Positions 51,243-60,138 of a stretch of 64,000 nucleotides of DNA are shown piece after piece. Position numbers and translations under genes: made by a program. The notes below the pieces were generated by a model. It did no database searches. It had not been told where the DNA came from and saw nothing but the letters and a program-made list of their open reading frames with translations. The first letter of the stretch is position 1; each line of letters starts with the position of its first letter. The stretch comes from Mesonia sp. K7 (lineage in GTDB: Bacteria > Bacteroidota > Bacteroidia > Flavobacteriales > Flavobacteriaceae). Location of the stretch: assembly GCF_003233725.1 (NCBI RefSeq), contig NZ_QKQV01000003.1:62001-126000 (forward strand), read 5' to 3'.

Positions 51243-51268
51243 AAAGCCTGCTTTTTGCAGGCTTTTTT
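51243..51268 (+). terminator. Terminator of the barrel gene
   Basis: AAGCCTGC and GCAGGCTT arms with a T-rich loop, followed by a run of T. Confidence 0.85.
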
Positions 51269-51353
51269 CTTTTATGACTTTTTAAAATGTTAAAGAAATC
51301 ATCGGTAAAGTGTAAATTTTAAACGATTATTTGCACAATCTATTTTTACGCCC

Positions 51354-51361
51354 TATATTTG
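51354..51361 (+). promoter_or_regulatory. Putative promoter of the secreted hypothetical gene
   Basis: TATATTTG with TTTG at 51330-51333, 20 bases upstream: nearly the full Bacteroidota consensus. The ATG at 51392 is 30 bases downstream. Confidence 0.65.
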
Positions 51362-51391
51362 TCATTGTAAATGATTTAAAACCCATGAGCA

Positions 51392-51886
51392 ATGAAGAAG
51401 ATTTCTTTAATAATGGTAACCTTTTTAATGGCTTTTAGCTTACAGGCTTTTAATATGGTTAATGAGGGATGTAACGATAACAATACCTCTACAAACTTTG
51501 AAGAAGACAATTCTTGTACGGCAACTATTCTTGATATCACCAAGCAAAATAGCCTAGAAGAAATGAATAACGTAAAGTTTTACGCTCAAACAGAGGTAAA
51601 TGAAAACATAGATATCACCAGTAGTACTTTTGAAGTTGTTTACAACAACGGTTATAAAGTAAACTATTTCGGACATATCGATCCTACAAGTGGTGATCCG
51701 GTTATCAATTTAAATATAGATTGCGATACCAACTCTCATTTAGTACAACAAATAAAAGTGACTATTTACACCTCAGATAATAACGGTAATAATTGCTCTT
51801 CTACACAAATACGTGATTGGTCTTCTATAGGCGGTATTTGTGCTAGCACAGCAAACAATATAATAGATATTGCTCAACAAGATTAG
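51392..51886 (+). CDS. Secreted protein, unknown function
   Basis: 164 residues. Signal peptide MKKISLIMVTFLMAFSLQA, then a mature region rich in Asn, Asp, Thr and Ser with several Cys (NEGCNDNNTSTNFEEDNSCT, NIDCDTN, NNCSSTQIRDWSSIGGICAS) that could form disulfides. No T9SS sorting domain or lipobox is present. Not recognised. It has its own consensus-like promoter and a terminator, so it is a separate unit. Confidence 0.7.
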   Translation: MKKISLIMVTFLMAFSLQAFNMVNEGCNDNNTSTNFEEDNSCTATILDITKQNSLEEMNNVKFYAQTEVNENIDITSSTFEVVYNNGYKVNYFGHIDPTSGDPVINLNIDCDTNSHLVQQIKVTIYTSDNNGNNCSSTQIRDWSSIGGICASTANNIIDIAQQD

Positions 51887-51910
51887 TCGAGTAAATTTTG
51901 GTTGAAGAAA

Positions 51911-51935
51911 AAAATCCGCTTTACGCGGATTTTTT
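51911..51935. terminator. Bidirectional terminator between the secreted protein and ALDH genes
   Basis: AAAATCCGC (51911-51919) and GCGGATTTT (51925-51933), with A tract before and T tract after. Confidence 0.82.
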
Positions 51936-51958
51936 GTTTTCTAAGGTAAAATTAAATT

Positions 51959-53512
51959 TTACAAATCAAACTTGATACCCTGTGCTAAAGGTAATTCTGT
52001 TGTATAATTAATCGTGTTCGTTTGACGACGCATATAAATTTTCCATGCATCAGAACCCGATTCTCTTCCGCCTCCAGTTTCTTTTTCACCACCAAAAGCA
52101 CCTCCAATTTCTGCTCCAGAAGTTCCAATATTTACATTAGCGATTCCGCAATCAGAGCCTTGAGCTGATAAGAAAAGCTCTGCCTCACGTAAGTTATTGG
52201 TCATAATTGCCGATGACAAACCTTGACGGACATTGTTCTGCTTTTCAATAGCATTTTCTACATTTCCTGAATATTTTAATAAATACAGTACTGGTGCAAA
52301 AGTCTCGTGTTGAACAATTTCAAAATGGTTTTCTGCTTCTGCTATTGCAGGTTTAACATAACAACCACTTTCGTAACCCTCACCTTCAAGAACACCACCA
52401 TCAACAATTACTTTTCCGCCTTGAGCGAGCACTTGTTCTAAAGCTCTGTTATAATTTTTTACGGCATCTTTATCGATAAGCGGACCAACGTGATTATTTT
52501 CGTCAAGCGGATTTCCTATGCGTAACTGTTTATATGCATCAACCAAAGCATTTTTTACTTGATCATAAACTTCTTCATGTACGATCAAACGACGGGTTGA
52601 AGTACAACGTTGTCCGCAAGTGCCTACCGCTCCAAAAACAGCTCCAATCACGGTGTTTTTGATATCGGCTTCTGGTGTAACAATAATGGCATTGTTTCCG
52701 CCAAGCTCTAGCAATGTTTTTCCTAGTCTGCCTGCCACTTCTTGAGCTACAATTTTACCCATTCTAGTCGAACCTGTGGCCGAAATCAACGGAATTCGCT
52801 CGTCTTTGGTCATCATTTCGCCCACTTTATAATCACCAGTAATCAAACAAGAAATGCCTTCAGGTAAATTATTTTCAGCAAAAACCCTTGCTGCTATTCT
52901 CTGGCAAGCTACCGAGACCATAGGTGTTTTTTCTGAACCTTTCCAAACCGTGCAATCGCCACAAACCCATGCTAGTGCTGTGTTCCAAGACCAAACTGCT
53001 ACCGGAAAATTAAACGCTGAAATGATACCAACTATGCCAAGCGGATGGTATTGCTCATACATTCTGTGACCTGGTCTTTCTGAATGCATGGTCAATCCGT
53101 GAAGCTGGCGCGAAAGTCCAACTGCAAAATCACAGATATCTATCATTTCTTGTACTTCACCTAAACCTTCTTGATAAGATTTTCCCATTTCATAAGACAC
53201 AAGCTTACCTAGCGGTTCTTTTAATCTACGCAGTTCGTCATTAAATTGTCTTACGATTTCTCCTCGTTGCGGAGCTGGCATTTTTCTCCAAACCTTAAAA
53301 GCTTTTTCTGCTGCAGAGATCGTTTTATCGTAGTCTGCTTGTGTAGTTGCTTTTACTTTCCCTATTAAAGCTCCATCTACTGGAGAATACGATTCGATAA
53401 TTTCGCCTTGAGCGAAAAAATATTTTCCTGTGGAAGTTCCATCGTTGATCTCTTGAAGGTCTAAATCTTTTAAGACTTGAGCCATGCCAAAGTCTTTTGC
53501 TTTTTTACTCAT
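51959..53512 (-). CDS. Aldehyde dehydrogenase, ALDH7-like (aminoadipate-semialdehyde type)
   Basis: 517 residues. Oxidises an aldehyde with NAD. Seen: PAPQRGEIVRQFNDELRRLK, FNFPVAVWSWNTALAWVCGD, CTVWKGSEKTP, ISATGSTRMGKIV, catalytic Glu in LLELGGNNAIIV and catalytic Cys in VGTCGQRCTSTRRLIVHE. GNNA and CTSTRR are ALDH7 signatures, the family of L-piperidine-6-carboxylate/alpha-aminoadipate semialdehyde dehydrogenase in lysine breakdown. A -7-like TACATTCG lies upstream. The neighbour acts in the kynurenine pathway, so a role in 2-aminomuconate semialdehyde oxidation is a weaker alternative. Confidence 0.9.
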   Translation of the reverse strand: MSKKAKDFGMAQVLKDLDLQEINDGTSTGKYFFAQGEIIESYSPVDGALIGKVKATTQADYDKTISAAEKAFKVWRKMPAPQRGEIVRQFNDELRRLKEPLGKLVSYEMGKSYQEGLGEVQEMIDICDFAVGLSRQLHGLTMHSERPGHRMYEQYHPLGIVGIISAFNFPVAVWSWNTALAWVCGDCTVWKGSEKTPMVSVACQRIAARVFAENNLPEGISCLITGDYKVGEMMTKDERIPLISATGSTRMGKIVAQEVAGRLGKTLLELGGNNAIIVTPEADIKNTVIGAVFGAVGTCGQRCTSTRRLIVHEEVYDQVKNALVDAYKQLRIGNPLDENNHVGPLIDKDAVKNYNRALEQVLAQGGKVIVDGGVLEGEGYESGCYVKPAIAEAENHFEIVQHETFAPVLYLLKYSGNVENAIEKQNNVRQGLSSAIMTNNLREAELFLSAQGSDCGIANVNIGTSGAEIGGAFGGEKETGGGRESGSDAWKIYMRRQTNTINYTTELPLAQGIKFDL

Positions 53513-53569
53513 TAAATCTATTTTTACAGTTTTATGTTAGGTTTTTGCGAATGTAAGAAAAATAAAACG

Positions 53570-54112
53570 CTATTCCTCATCGGCAGTAAAACGTTCGTCA
53601 ACGGGCATTTCCGTTCCGCATTTATCACAGGTTCTCAATTCTTTACTTCCGTAGAAATGCTTAAAGTGTTTTAAGAAGTCCTTTTCAACATCTTCCAACG
53701 GGAAATAAACCTCATGCAATTTGTGATTACAATTGTCGCAAAACCATAGCAAGCCATCTTTTCCGCTAAGGTCTTTACGTTTTCGTTCTACCACCAGTCC
53801 GATAGAATTTTCGCCCCTTTCTGGAGAATGTGGGACTTTTCCTGGATGTAAATACATATCTCCTGGGCCGAGTTTCATGGTTTTTTTCTCACCATTTTCT
53901 TGGATGTGTACTTGTATATTACCTTCTAATTGGTAAAACAATTCTTCGGTTTCGTTATAGTGATAGTCTTTTCTGGCATTTGGTCCAGCCACAACCATCA
54001 CAATATAATCCCCTGCATCTTTATAGAGGTTTTTATTTCCGACAGGTGGTTTTAACGTATCACGGTTTTCTTCTATCCATTGGTTAAGATTAAAGGGTTT
54101 TTGAATAGCCAT
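53570..54112 (-). CDS. nbaC: 3-hydroxyanthranilate 3,4-dioxygenase
   Basis: 180 residues. A small cupin dioxygenase that opens the ring of 3-hydroxyanthranilate in tryptophan (kynurenine) breakdown. Seen: NARKDYHYNETEELFYQLEG (H-x-N-E-x-E-E metal-site pattern), MKLGPGDMYLHPGKVPHSPE, and the C-terminal rubredoxin-like pair CDNC and CDKC typical of the bacterial enzyme. Pathway neighbours (kynureninase, ACMS decarboxylase) are not in the window. Same strand as the ALDH gene, 57 bases upstream of it. Confidence 0.93.
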   Translation of the reverse strand: MAIQKPFNLNQWIEENRDTLKPPVGNKNLYKDAGDYIVMVVAGPNARKDYHYNETEELFYQLEGNIQVHIQENGEKKTMKLGPGDMYLHPGKVPHSPERGENSIGLVVERKRKDLSGKDGLLWFCDNCNHKLHEVYFPLEDVEKDFLKHFKHFYGSKELRTCDKCGTEMPVDERFTADEE

Positions 54113-54180
54113 AGCGTTTATTTTTTTAATTTAGTAAATCGAAGTTTTAGGATTTCTAAAATTACTTAATTATTCATAAA

Positions 54181-55227
54181 ATGAAAAACATTCTGCTCCT
54201 ATTCATCGCTATCGCTTTTTTTGCTTGTAAGCAAGAAAACAATTTACCTCTAGTGGAAAAAAATTCAACGAAAGTTGAACCCGAAAAAGTAGCCGATTAT
54301 GGGATTGTCATTCACGGTGGCGCTGGATTTATCAAAAAAGAAAATATAAGCGACTCTCTAGAAAAAGTGTATAAACAAAAGTTACAAGAAGCTATTTTGG
54401 CAGGAAACGAAATTCTAAAAAATGGCGGAAAGGCTGTTGATGCTGTAAAAGCAAGTATTGTTATTTTAGAAAATTCACCCTTGTTTAACGCTGGAAAAGG
54501 AGCCGTTTTATCCCATGAGGAAAAGGCAGAACTTGATGCTTCCATTATGGACGGAAAAACCTTAAATGCGGGAGCTGTCGCTGGAGTTACCACTATCAAA
54601 AACCCAATTCTTTTAGCAGAAAAAGTGATGATCAATTCTAAACACGTGATGCTTTCGGGAAAAGGAGCTGAAAAATTTGGTGAAGGACAAAAACTAGAAA
54701 TGGTTTCTCCCGAATATTTCATCACCGAAAAACAGTTAGAAAATATCAAACGCATTAAAACTGAAGAGAGTAAAAAAGTGAGTTTTTATGATCCTACACT
54801 TCAAAACGCAAAATTTGGAACGGTAGGTTGCGTTGCCCTTGATAAAAATAGTAATCTCGCTGCAGGAACTTCTACAGGTGGAATGAGCAATAAAAAATAC
54901 GGTAGAATTGGCGACTCTCCCATTATTGGAGCCGGAACTTATGCCAACAACCAAACTTGTGCGGTTTCTTCTACGGGTTGGGGCGAATATTACATTCGTG
55001 GTGTTGTAGCTTACGATATTTCTACCCTGATGGAATATAAAAGGCTGACTCTTGAAGAAGCCACCAAAGAAGTGATCCACAAAAAACAACCTCAACTTGG
55101 CGGAAACGGAGGCATTATCGCTATTGATAGAAATGGAAATATTTCTATGGAAATGAATACTCCCGGAATGTTTAGAGCAAGTTTGGTGAATGAGGAATTA
55201 GACATTCAACTTTACGGAAAACCTTAA
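54181..55227 (+). CDS. Isoaspartyl peptidase / L-asparaginase (Ntn hydrolase), exported
   Basis: 348 residues. Lipoprotein-type signal MKNILLLFIAIAFFAC with Cys16. Ntn-hydrolase core: YGIVIHGGAGFIKKENISD, GGKAVDAVKASIVILENSPL, FNAGKGAVLSHEEKAELDAS, and the autocleavage Thr in NAKFGTVGCVALDKN, with ATGTSTGGM-type AAGTSTGGMSNKKYGRIGDS next. The enzyme splits isoaspartyl dipeptides and asparagine after self-cleavage before that Thr. The lipid anchor places it in the periplasm. It is divergent from nbaC. Confidence 0.92.
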   Translation: MKNILLLFIAIAFFACKQENNLPLVEKNSTKVEPEKVADYGIVIHGGAGFIKKENISDSLEKVYKQKLQEAILAGNEILKNGGKAVDAVKASIVILENSPLFNAGKGAVLSHEEKAELDASIMDGKTLNAGAVAGVTTIKNPILLAEKVMINSKHVMLSGKGAEKFGEGQKLEMVSPEYFITEKQLENIKRIKTEESKKVSFYDPTLQNAKFGTVGCVALDKNSNLAAGTSTGGMSNKKYGRIGDSPIIGAGTYANNQTCAVSSTGWGEYYIRGVVAYDISTLMEYKRLTLEEATKEVIHKKQPQLGGNGGIIAIDRNGNISMEMNTPGMFRASLVNEELDIQLYGKP

Positions 55228-55285
55228 TTTTTTTTATCCATTTATAGGTGTAATTCTTATTTAACTTTAAATTAATTTCTTTTAC

Positions 55286-55301
55286 TTCGGAAAATTCCGA
55301 A
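55286..55301. promoter_or_regulatory. Operator candidate for the GbsR/MarR regulator
   Basis: TTCGGAAAATTCCGAA: seven-base perfect arms around AA, eight bases upstream of the -7 element and overlapping the -33 region. Confidence 0.55.
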
Positions 55302-55308
55302 CTAAACG

Positions 55309-55316
55309 TATATTTG
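55309..55316 (+). promoter_or_regulatory. Putative -7 element of the GbsR-RND operon
   Basis: TATATTTG, 20 bases before the ATG at 55337. Confidence 0.55.
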
Positions 55317-55336
55317 CCATTTCAAATCATAATTTT

Positions 55337-55816
55337 ATGACCCCAAACGAAAATAAAAAATGTAAATTAGTTGAAAAACTAGGTATAAGCATAGAGAAAA
55401 AAGAGCAAATGGCTCCTATGGCCGCACGCATTTTTTCTTATGTTATTTTAAATGGAAAGCAAGGTGCTACCTTTGAAGAATTGGTTTCTAACCTTTGTGC
55501 AAGTAAAAGTACCATTTCCACGCATCTTAACCATTTGCAAGATTTAAAAAAGCTAAGTTATTATACCAAAACCGGTGACCGGAAAAAGTACTTTATACTC
55601 AATCAAGACACCATGATTCAAGGTATTAATAATATGATTGAAGAATGGAAAGAAGAAAAACAATTACACCTAGAAGTGATGTCCTATAAACAAGAAATGA
55701 ATAAGACATTAAATAAAGAAAACCTATTTGAACTTAGTTTTCACGAAAGTTTTATTGGTTTTTTAGATGGGGCTATTTCTTCTATTACTAAACTAAAAGA
55801 AAACTATAGTAAATAA
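55337..55816 (+). CDS. GbsR/MarR-family transcriptional regulator of the efflux operon
   Basis: 159 residues. Winged helix at about 20-90: MAPMAARIFSYVILNGKQGA, TFEELVSNLCASKSTISTHL and NHLQDLKKLSYYTKTGDRKK. A C-terminal helical dimerisation part follows. It is the first gene of the efflux operon (20 bases to the adaptor gene), the usual layout for a local repressor. The palindrome at 55286 is its likely site; the ligand is not known. Confidence 0.9.
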   Translation: MTPNENKKCKLVEKLGISIEKKEQMAPMAARIFSYVILNGKQGATFEELVSNLCASKSTISTHLNHLQDLKKLSYYTKTGDRKKYFILNQDTMIQGINNMIEEWKEEKQLHLEVMSYKQEMNKTLNKENLFELSFHESFIGFLDGAISSITKLKENYSK

Positions 55817-55836
55817 TAAACACTAATTTATAAAAA

Positions 55837-56961
55837 ATGAAACACCTAAAAATATATCAAATTACCTTTCTTGCTTTAAGCAGTATTTTTTTTACTAGCT
55901 GTAAGCAAGAACAACAACAAGCTCCACAACAGCAGGCTTTACCATTGGCTGTAACTCAAGTTCCACAAAAAAATGTTACGGCCTACACCAGTTACCCAAC
56001 AACCATAGAGGGAACTATAAGTAGCGAGGTACGTGCCAAAGTATCGGGCTATATTCAAGCAGTATTGGTAGATGAAGGGCAAAAAGTAAATAAAGGTCAA
56101 GCTCTTTTTAAGTTAGAAACCCAGTCGTTAAGCCAAGATGCAGAAGCCGCAAAAGCAAATGTAAATGCAGCTCAAGTAGAAGTAGACAAACTAAAACCGC
56201 TGGTAGAAAAAAATATCATTAGTTCAGTACAGTTAGAAACAGCAAAAGCCAAATTAGCCCAAGCAAAGAGTGCTTATAATAGTTTGATGGCCAATATTGG
56301 TTACGCTACGGTAACAAGTCCGGTAAACGGATATGTAGGAGCAATTCCGTATCGCGAAGGGTCGCTGGTAAGTGCTACCAGTGCAAAACCCCTAACTACT
56401 GTAGCTAGTATTGAAAAAGTGTTTGCTTATTTTTCGATGAACGAAACCGAATACCTCAACTTTATTCAGAAGGCCGAAGGAAAAACATTGCAAGACAAAA
56501 TCGATAATTTCCCAAAGGTGAAATTGCTATTGGCTAACGGACAAACCTATGCACAAAAAGGAAAAATAGAAACCGTTACGGGCCAAATAGACGCCAATAC
56601 AGGAACAGTAAGCTTTAGGGCTACTTTTGAAAACCCTAACTTATTATTAACCAACGGAAATAGCGGAACCATTAAAATCCCAACCACATACGAAAATGCT
56701 TTAGTCGTACCACAATCGGCTACCTATGAGCAACAAGGTCAAACCTATATTTATGGGGTCGATAAAGAAAATAAAGCGATAGCAACTTTAATACAGGTAA
56801 AAGACAAAACAGATCTTTTATATATCGTGAAAAGCGGTATCAAAAAAGGGGATTTAATTGTAGTAAAAGGCATCGGAAAGTTAAGGAACAACATGCCTAT
56901 TCAACCACAAAAAGTAGCTTTTGATAGCATTGTTAAGCCTATCAAACCCTTATTTCAATAA
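55837..56961 (+). CDS. RND efflux periplasmic adaptor (AcrA/MexA type)
   Basis: 374 residues. Lipoprotein signal ending SSIFFTSC, then a Gln-rich linker. The lipoyl/barrel-sandwich halves (RAKVSGYIQAVLVDEGQKVN and YATVTSPVNGYVGAIPYREG) surround the helical hairpin, and the beta-barrel and membrane-proximal domains follow (NGNSGTIKIPTTYENALVVP). Membrane-fusion protein of the pump; it follows the regulator and precedes the permease by 17 bases. Confidence 0.95.
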   Translation: MKHLKIYQITFLALSSIFFTSCKQEQQQAPQQQALPLAVTQVPQKNVTAYTSYPTTIEGTISSEVRAKVSGYIQAVLVDEGQKVNKGQALFKLETQSLSQDAEAAKANVNAAQVEVDKLKPLVEKNIISSVQLETAKAKLAQAKSAYNSLMANIGYATVTSPVNGYVGAIPYREGSLVSATSAKPLTTVASIEKVFAYFSMNETEYLNFIQKAEGKTLQDKIDNFPKVKLLLANGQTYAQKGKIETVTGQIDANTGTVSFRATFENPNLLLTNGNSGTIKIPTTYENALVVPQSATYEQQGQTYIYGVDKENKAIATLIQVKDKTDLLYIVKSGIKKGDLIVVKGIGKLRNNMPIQPQKVAFDSIVKPIKPLFQ

Positions 56962-56978
56962 TTTTCAGAAAAATTGTT

Positions 56979-59900
56979 ATGTTAAAAACATTTATAGAAA
57001 GACCGGTTTTATCTACCGTTATCTCCATCATCATTGTGATTTTGGGAGTGTTGGGCTATACTTCCCTTCCGGTGGAACAATATCCTGATATCGCTCCGCC
57101 AACCATTCAGGTAAATGCCACCTACCCAGGTGCCAGTGCCGAAACCATATTAGAGAGTGTTATCATCCCGATAGAAGAACAAATTAACGGAGTAGAAGGA
57201 ATGACTTATATGACTTCTTCTGCCGATAATAACGGTACGGCCAATATCACCGTTTATTTTGATCAAGTAATGGATCCAGATATTGCTGCGGTAAACGTTC
57301 AAAACCGTGTAGCCCGTGCCAATCCTTTATTACCACAAGAGGTGATTCAAACTGGGGTAACCACACAAAAACAGCAAACCTCAGCCTTAATGTTCTTATC
57401 GGTGTATTCAGAAAACGATGATTACAACGCTACGTTTGTTCAAAATTATTTAAAAATAAATGTAATTCCTGCTTTACAAAGGGTAAATGGCGTAGGAAAT
57501 GTAAATGTATTTTCTAACCAAGATTACGCCATGCGTGTATGGTTAAAACCAGAAAAATTAGCTGCTTATAATCTAGTTCCTACCGATGTGACCGCAGCAT
57601 TAAGAGAACAAAGTTTAGAAGCTTCTGCTGGATCTTTAGGTAAAAATAACGGAAATGCTTTTTCGTACAACATTAAATATAGTGGGCGTTTTAAAACCGA
57701 AAAGCAATACGAAGACATCATCATTAAAGCGATGGATAATGGCGAGTATTTGCACTTAAAAGATGTGGCTAAGATCGAATTAGATGCACAAGGTTACGAC
57801 TCATACGGGTTTACAGGAGGTCACCCAAGTGTTAACATGGGAATTTACCAAACTGCAGGCTCAAATGCGCAGGAAATCATAGAAAATATAAAATCTGAAT
57901 TAGACCGTTTATCGCAAAGCTTTCCTGAGGGCATAAAGTATGAGATTAATTACGACACCAATGAGTTTTTAACCGCCTCGATGAACAAAGTAAGAAACAC
58001 TTTAGTCGAAGCCTTCTTACTCGTATTTTTGGTGGTTTTTATTTTCCTTCAAGACTTTCGTTCTACTTTAATTCCGGCTATTGCCGTTCCAGTAGCTATT
58101 GTAGGAACTTTCTTTTTCTTAAACCTATTTGGCTATTCGGTTAACTTATTAACCTTATTTGCGTTAGTTTTAGCAATTGGTATTGTAGTAGATGATGCTA
58201 TTGTAGTGGTTGAAGCTGTACACGCCAAAATAGACGAAGGTGCTAAAAGTGCTAAAAAAGCAACGATAGATGCAATGCATGAAATTTCAGGAGCTATCAT
58301 CTCGATTACCTTAGTTATGGCAGCGGTATTTATTCCGGTAACCTTTATTCAAGGGCCTACGGGAGTATTTTACGAGCAATTTGGAGTTACTTTAATTGTG
58401 GCCATTTTAATTTCAGCGGTAAACGCCCTCACTTTAAGTCCGGCTCTTTGTGCGCTATTCTTAAAAGGACACGATGATCACGAAGATAAAAACAAAAGTT
58501 TTTTACAAAAATTCTACGATAAATTTAATGCAGGATTTAACGCTACTACAGAACGCTACGGAAAATCATTACAATTTTTATACAAAAACAAATGGATTAC
58601 CGGAGCTATTTTGGTGTTGTCTGGAGTAGGAATTTGGTGGACAGCCAATACCACGCCTACTGGTTTTGTTCCTAACGAAGATCGTGGTATCATTTTTATG
58701 AATGTAGAGTTACCTGCTGGAGCTTCTATGGATAGAACCAATATGGTAACCCAAGAATTGTATCAAAAAGCAACACAAATTCCAGGAGTAAAAGGCGTAA
58801 CCGTTATTAACGGAAGAAGTTTAATTAGTGGTGCTGGTAGCAATTTCGGATTAGGTTTTGTAAAGCTAAAAAATTGGAGCGAAAGAGAAAGTGACGACCA
58901 ATCGTCTAATGCCATTGTCGGAAAACTTTTCGGAATTGCAGCTACTATTCCCGATGCTAATATTATTTTCTTTGCACCACCAAGTATACCTGGTTTTGGA
59001 CTCTCTGGCGGATTTGAAGTAAACTTATTAGACAAGTCTGGAGGAAGTTTTGAAGATCTCGATGCAACCACACAAGAGTTTATTGGCAATCTAATGAAGC
59101 ATCCAGAAATTCAGTACGGGCAAACTTCTTTTAACACAAAGTACCCACAATACGAATTAGATATAAACGTTCCTCTAGCCAAAAGATACGGCGTCTCGGT
59201 AAGTAGTATTTTCTCTACTTTACAAGGTTACATAGGCGGGGTTTATGCCGCAGACTTTGCCCGCTTCGGAAAACAATATCGGGTATATGTACAAGCTTTA
59301 CCAGAAGACAGAACTGATAAAAACTCACTCAACGAACTGTACATCAAAACCAAAAACGGAGAAATGGCTCCTATCACACAATTTGTTAATTTAAAACGGG
59401 TATATGGACCACAATCGGTAACCCGCTTTAACCTGTATAATTCTACTAAAATTAGCGGAGCTTCTAACCCTGGATTTAGTACAGGTGATGCTATTGCTGT
59501 AGTTCAAGAAGAAATCAAAAATCTACCTAGTAATTTTGATGTAGCCTATTCTGGGCTATCACGAGAGGAAGTAAATGCCGGTAACCAAACCATGGTTATT
59601 TTCTTATTGGTAATCGTGTTTGTATACTTTTTATTGGCCGCTCAATACGAAAGTTATTTGCTACCTCTTGCCGTAATTTTCTCGTTACCTCTAGGAGTAT
59701 TTGGCGCTTTCTTTTCTACCAAAATGATGGGACTAGAAAACAACATTTATTTTCAAATTGCTTTGATTATGTTGGTCGGCCTCTTGGCAAAAAATGCTAT
59801 TCTTATTGTAGAGTTTGCCATACAAAGAAGAAGGCACGGAGAAAACCTTGTTGATGCAGCCATTCATGGAGCCAAAGCACGTTTACGCCCTATTTTAATG

Positions 59901-60122
59901 ACTTCCTTTGCCTTTATTTTAGGATTAATGCCGTTGGTATTAGCCAAAGGTGTAGGAGCCGAAGGTAATAACTCGATCGGAACAGGAGCTGCTGGAGGAA
60001 TGCTTATCGGAACTATTTTAGGGGTCCTTATCATTCCTATTTTATTTATTCTTTTCCAATGGTTGCAAGAAAAAATATCAGGTCAGCCAAAAGATAAAAC
60101 AGCCATTGAAGCTACAAACTAA
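56979..60122 (+). CDS. RND efflux permease, HAE1 family (AcrB/MexB type)
   Basis: 1047 residues, full length. First helix FIERPVLSTVISIIIVILGV, porter motif LPVEQYPDIAPPTIQVNATY, the proton-relay Asp pair in LAIGIVVDDAIVVVEAVHAK in TM4, and YDSYGFTGGHPSVNMGIYQT; the second half repeats the layout with VGLLAKNAILIVEFAIQRR. Proton-driven export of hydrophobic or amphiphilic compounds is inferred from family. The end is inside the operon; tolC-like gene follows after 16 bases. Confidence 0.97.
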   Translation: MLKTFIERPVLSTVISIIIVILGVLGYTSLPVEQYPDIAPPTIQVNATYPGASAETILESVIIPIEEQINGVEGMTYMTSSADNNGTANITVYFDQVMDPDIAAVNVQNRVARANPLLPQEVIQTGVTTQKQQTSALMFLSVYSENDDYNATFVQNYLKINVIPALQRVNGVGNVNVFSNQDYAMRVWLKPEKLAAYNLVPTDVTAALREQSLEASAGSLGKNNGNAFSYNIKYSGRFKTEKQYEDIIIKAMDNGEYLHLKDVAKIELDAQGYDSYGFTGGHPSVNMGIYQTAGSNAQEIIENIKSELDRLSQSFPEGIKYEINYDTNEFLTASMNKVRNTLVEAFLLVFLVVFIFLQDFRSTLIPAIAVPVAIVGTFFFLNLFGYSVNLLTLFALVLAIGIVVDDAIVVVEAVHAKIDEGAKSAKKATIDAMHEISGAIISITLVMAAVFIPVTFIQGPTGVFYEQFGVTLIVAILISAVNALTLSPALCALFLKGHDDHEDKNKSFLQKFYDKFNAGFNATTERYGKSLQFLYKNKWITGAILVLSGVGIWWTANTTPTGFVPNEDRGIIFMNVELPAGASMDRTNMVTQELYQKATQIPGVKGVTVINGRSLISGAGSNFGLGFVKLKNWSERESDDQSSNAIVGKLFGIAATIPDANIIFFAPPSIPGFGLSGGFEVNLLDKSGGSFEDLDATTQEFIGNLMKHPEIQYGQTSFNTKYPQYELDINVPLAKRYGVSVSSIFSTLQGYIGGVYAADFARFGKQYRVYVQALPEDRTDKNSLNELYIKTKNGEMAPITQFVNLKRVYGPQSVTRFNLYNSTKISGASNPGFSTGDAIAVVQEEIKNLPSNFDVAYSGLSREEVNAGNQTMVIFLLVIVFVYFLLAAQYESYLLPLAVIFSLPLGVFGAFFSTKMMGLENNIYFQIALIMLVGLLAKNAILIVEFAIQRRRHGENLVDAAIHGAKARLRPILMTSFAFILGLMPLVLAKGVGAEGNNSIGTGAAGGMLIGTILGVLIIPILFILFQWLQEKISGQPKDKTAIEATN

Positions 60123-60138
60123 AAATTGTACCCTAAAG

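Noticed and set aside
60106-60138. Earlier start of the outer-membrane factor inside the permease gene
   Set aside because: It uses TTG and would place polar residues before a good lipoprotein signal peptide that begins at 60139.
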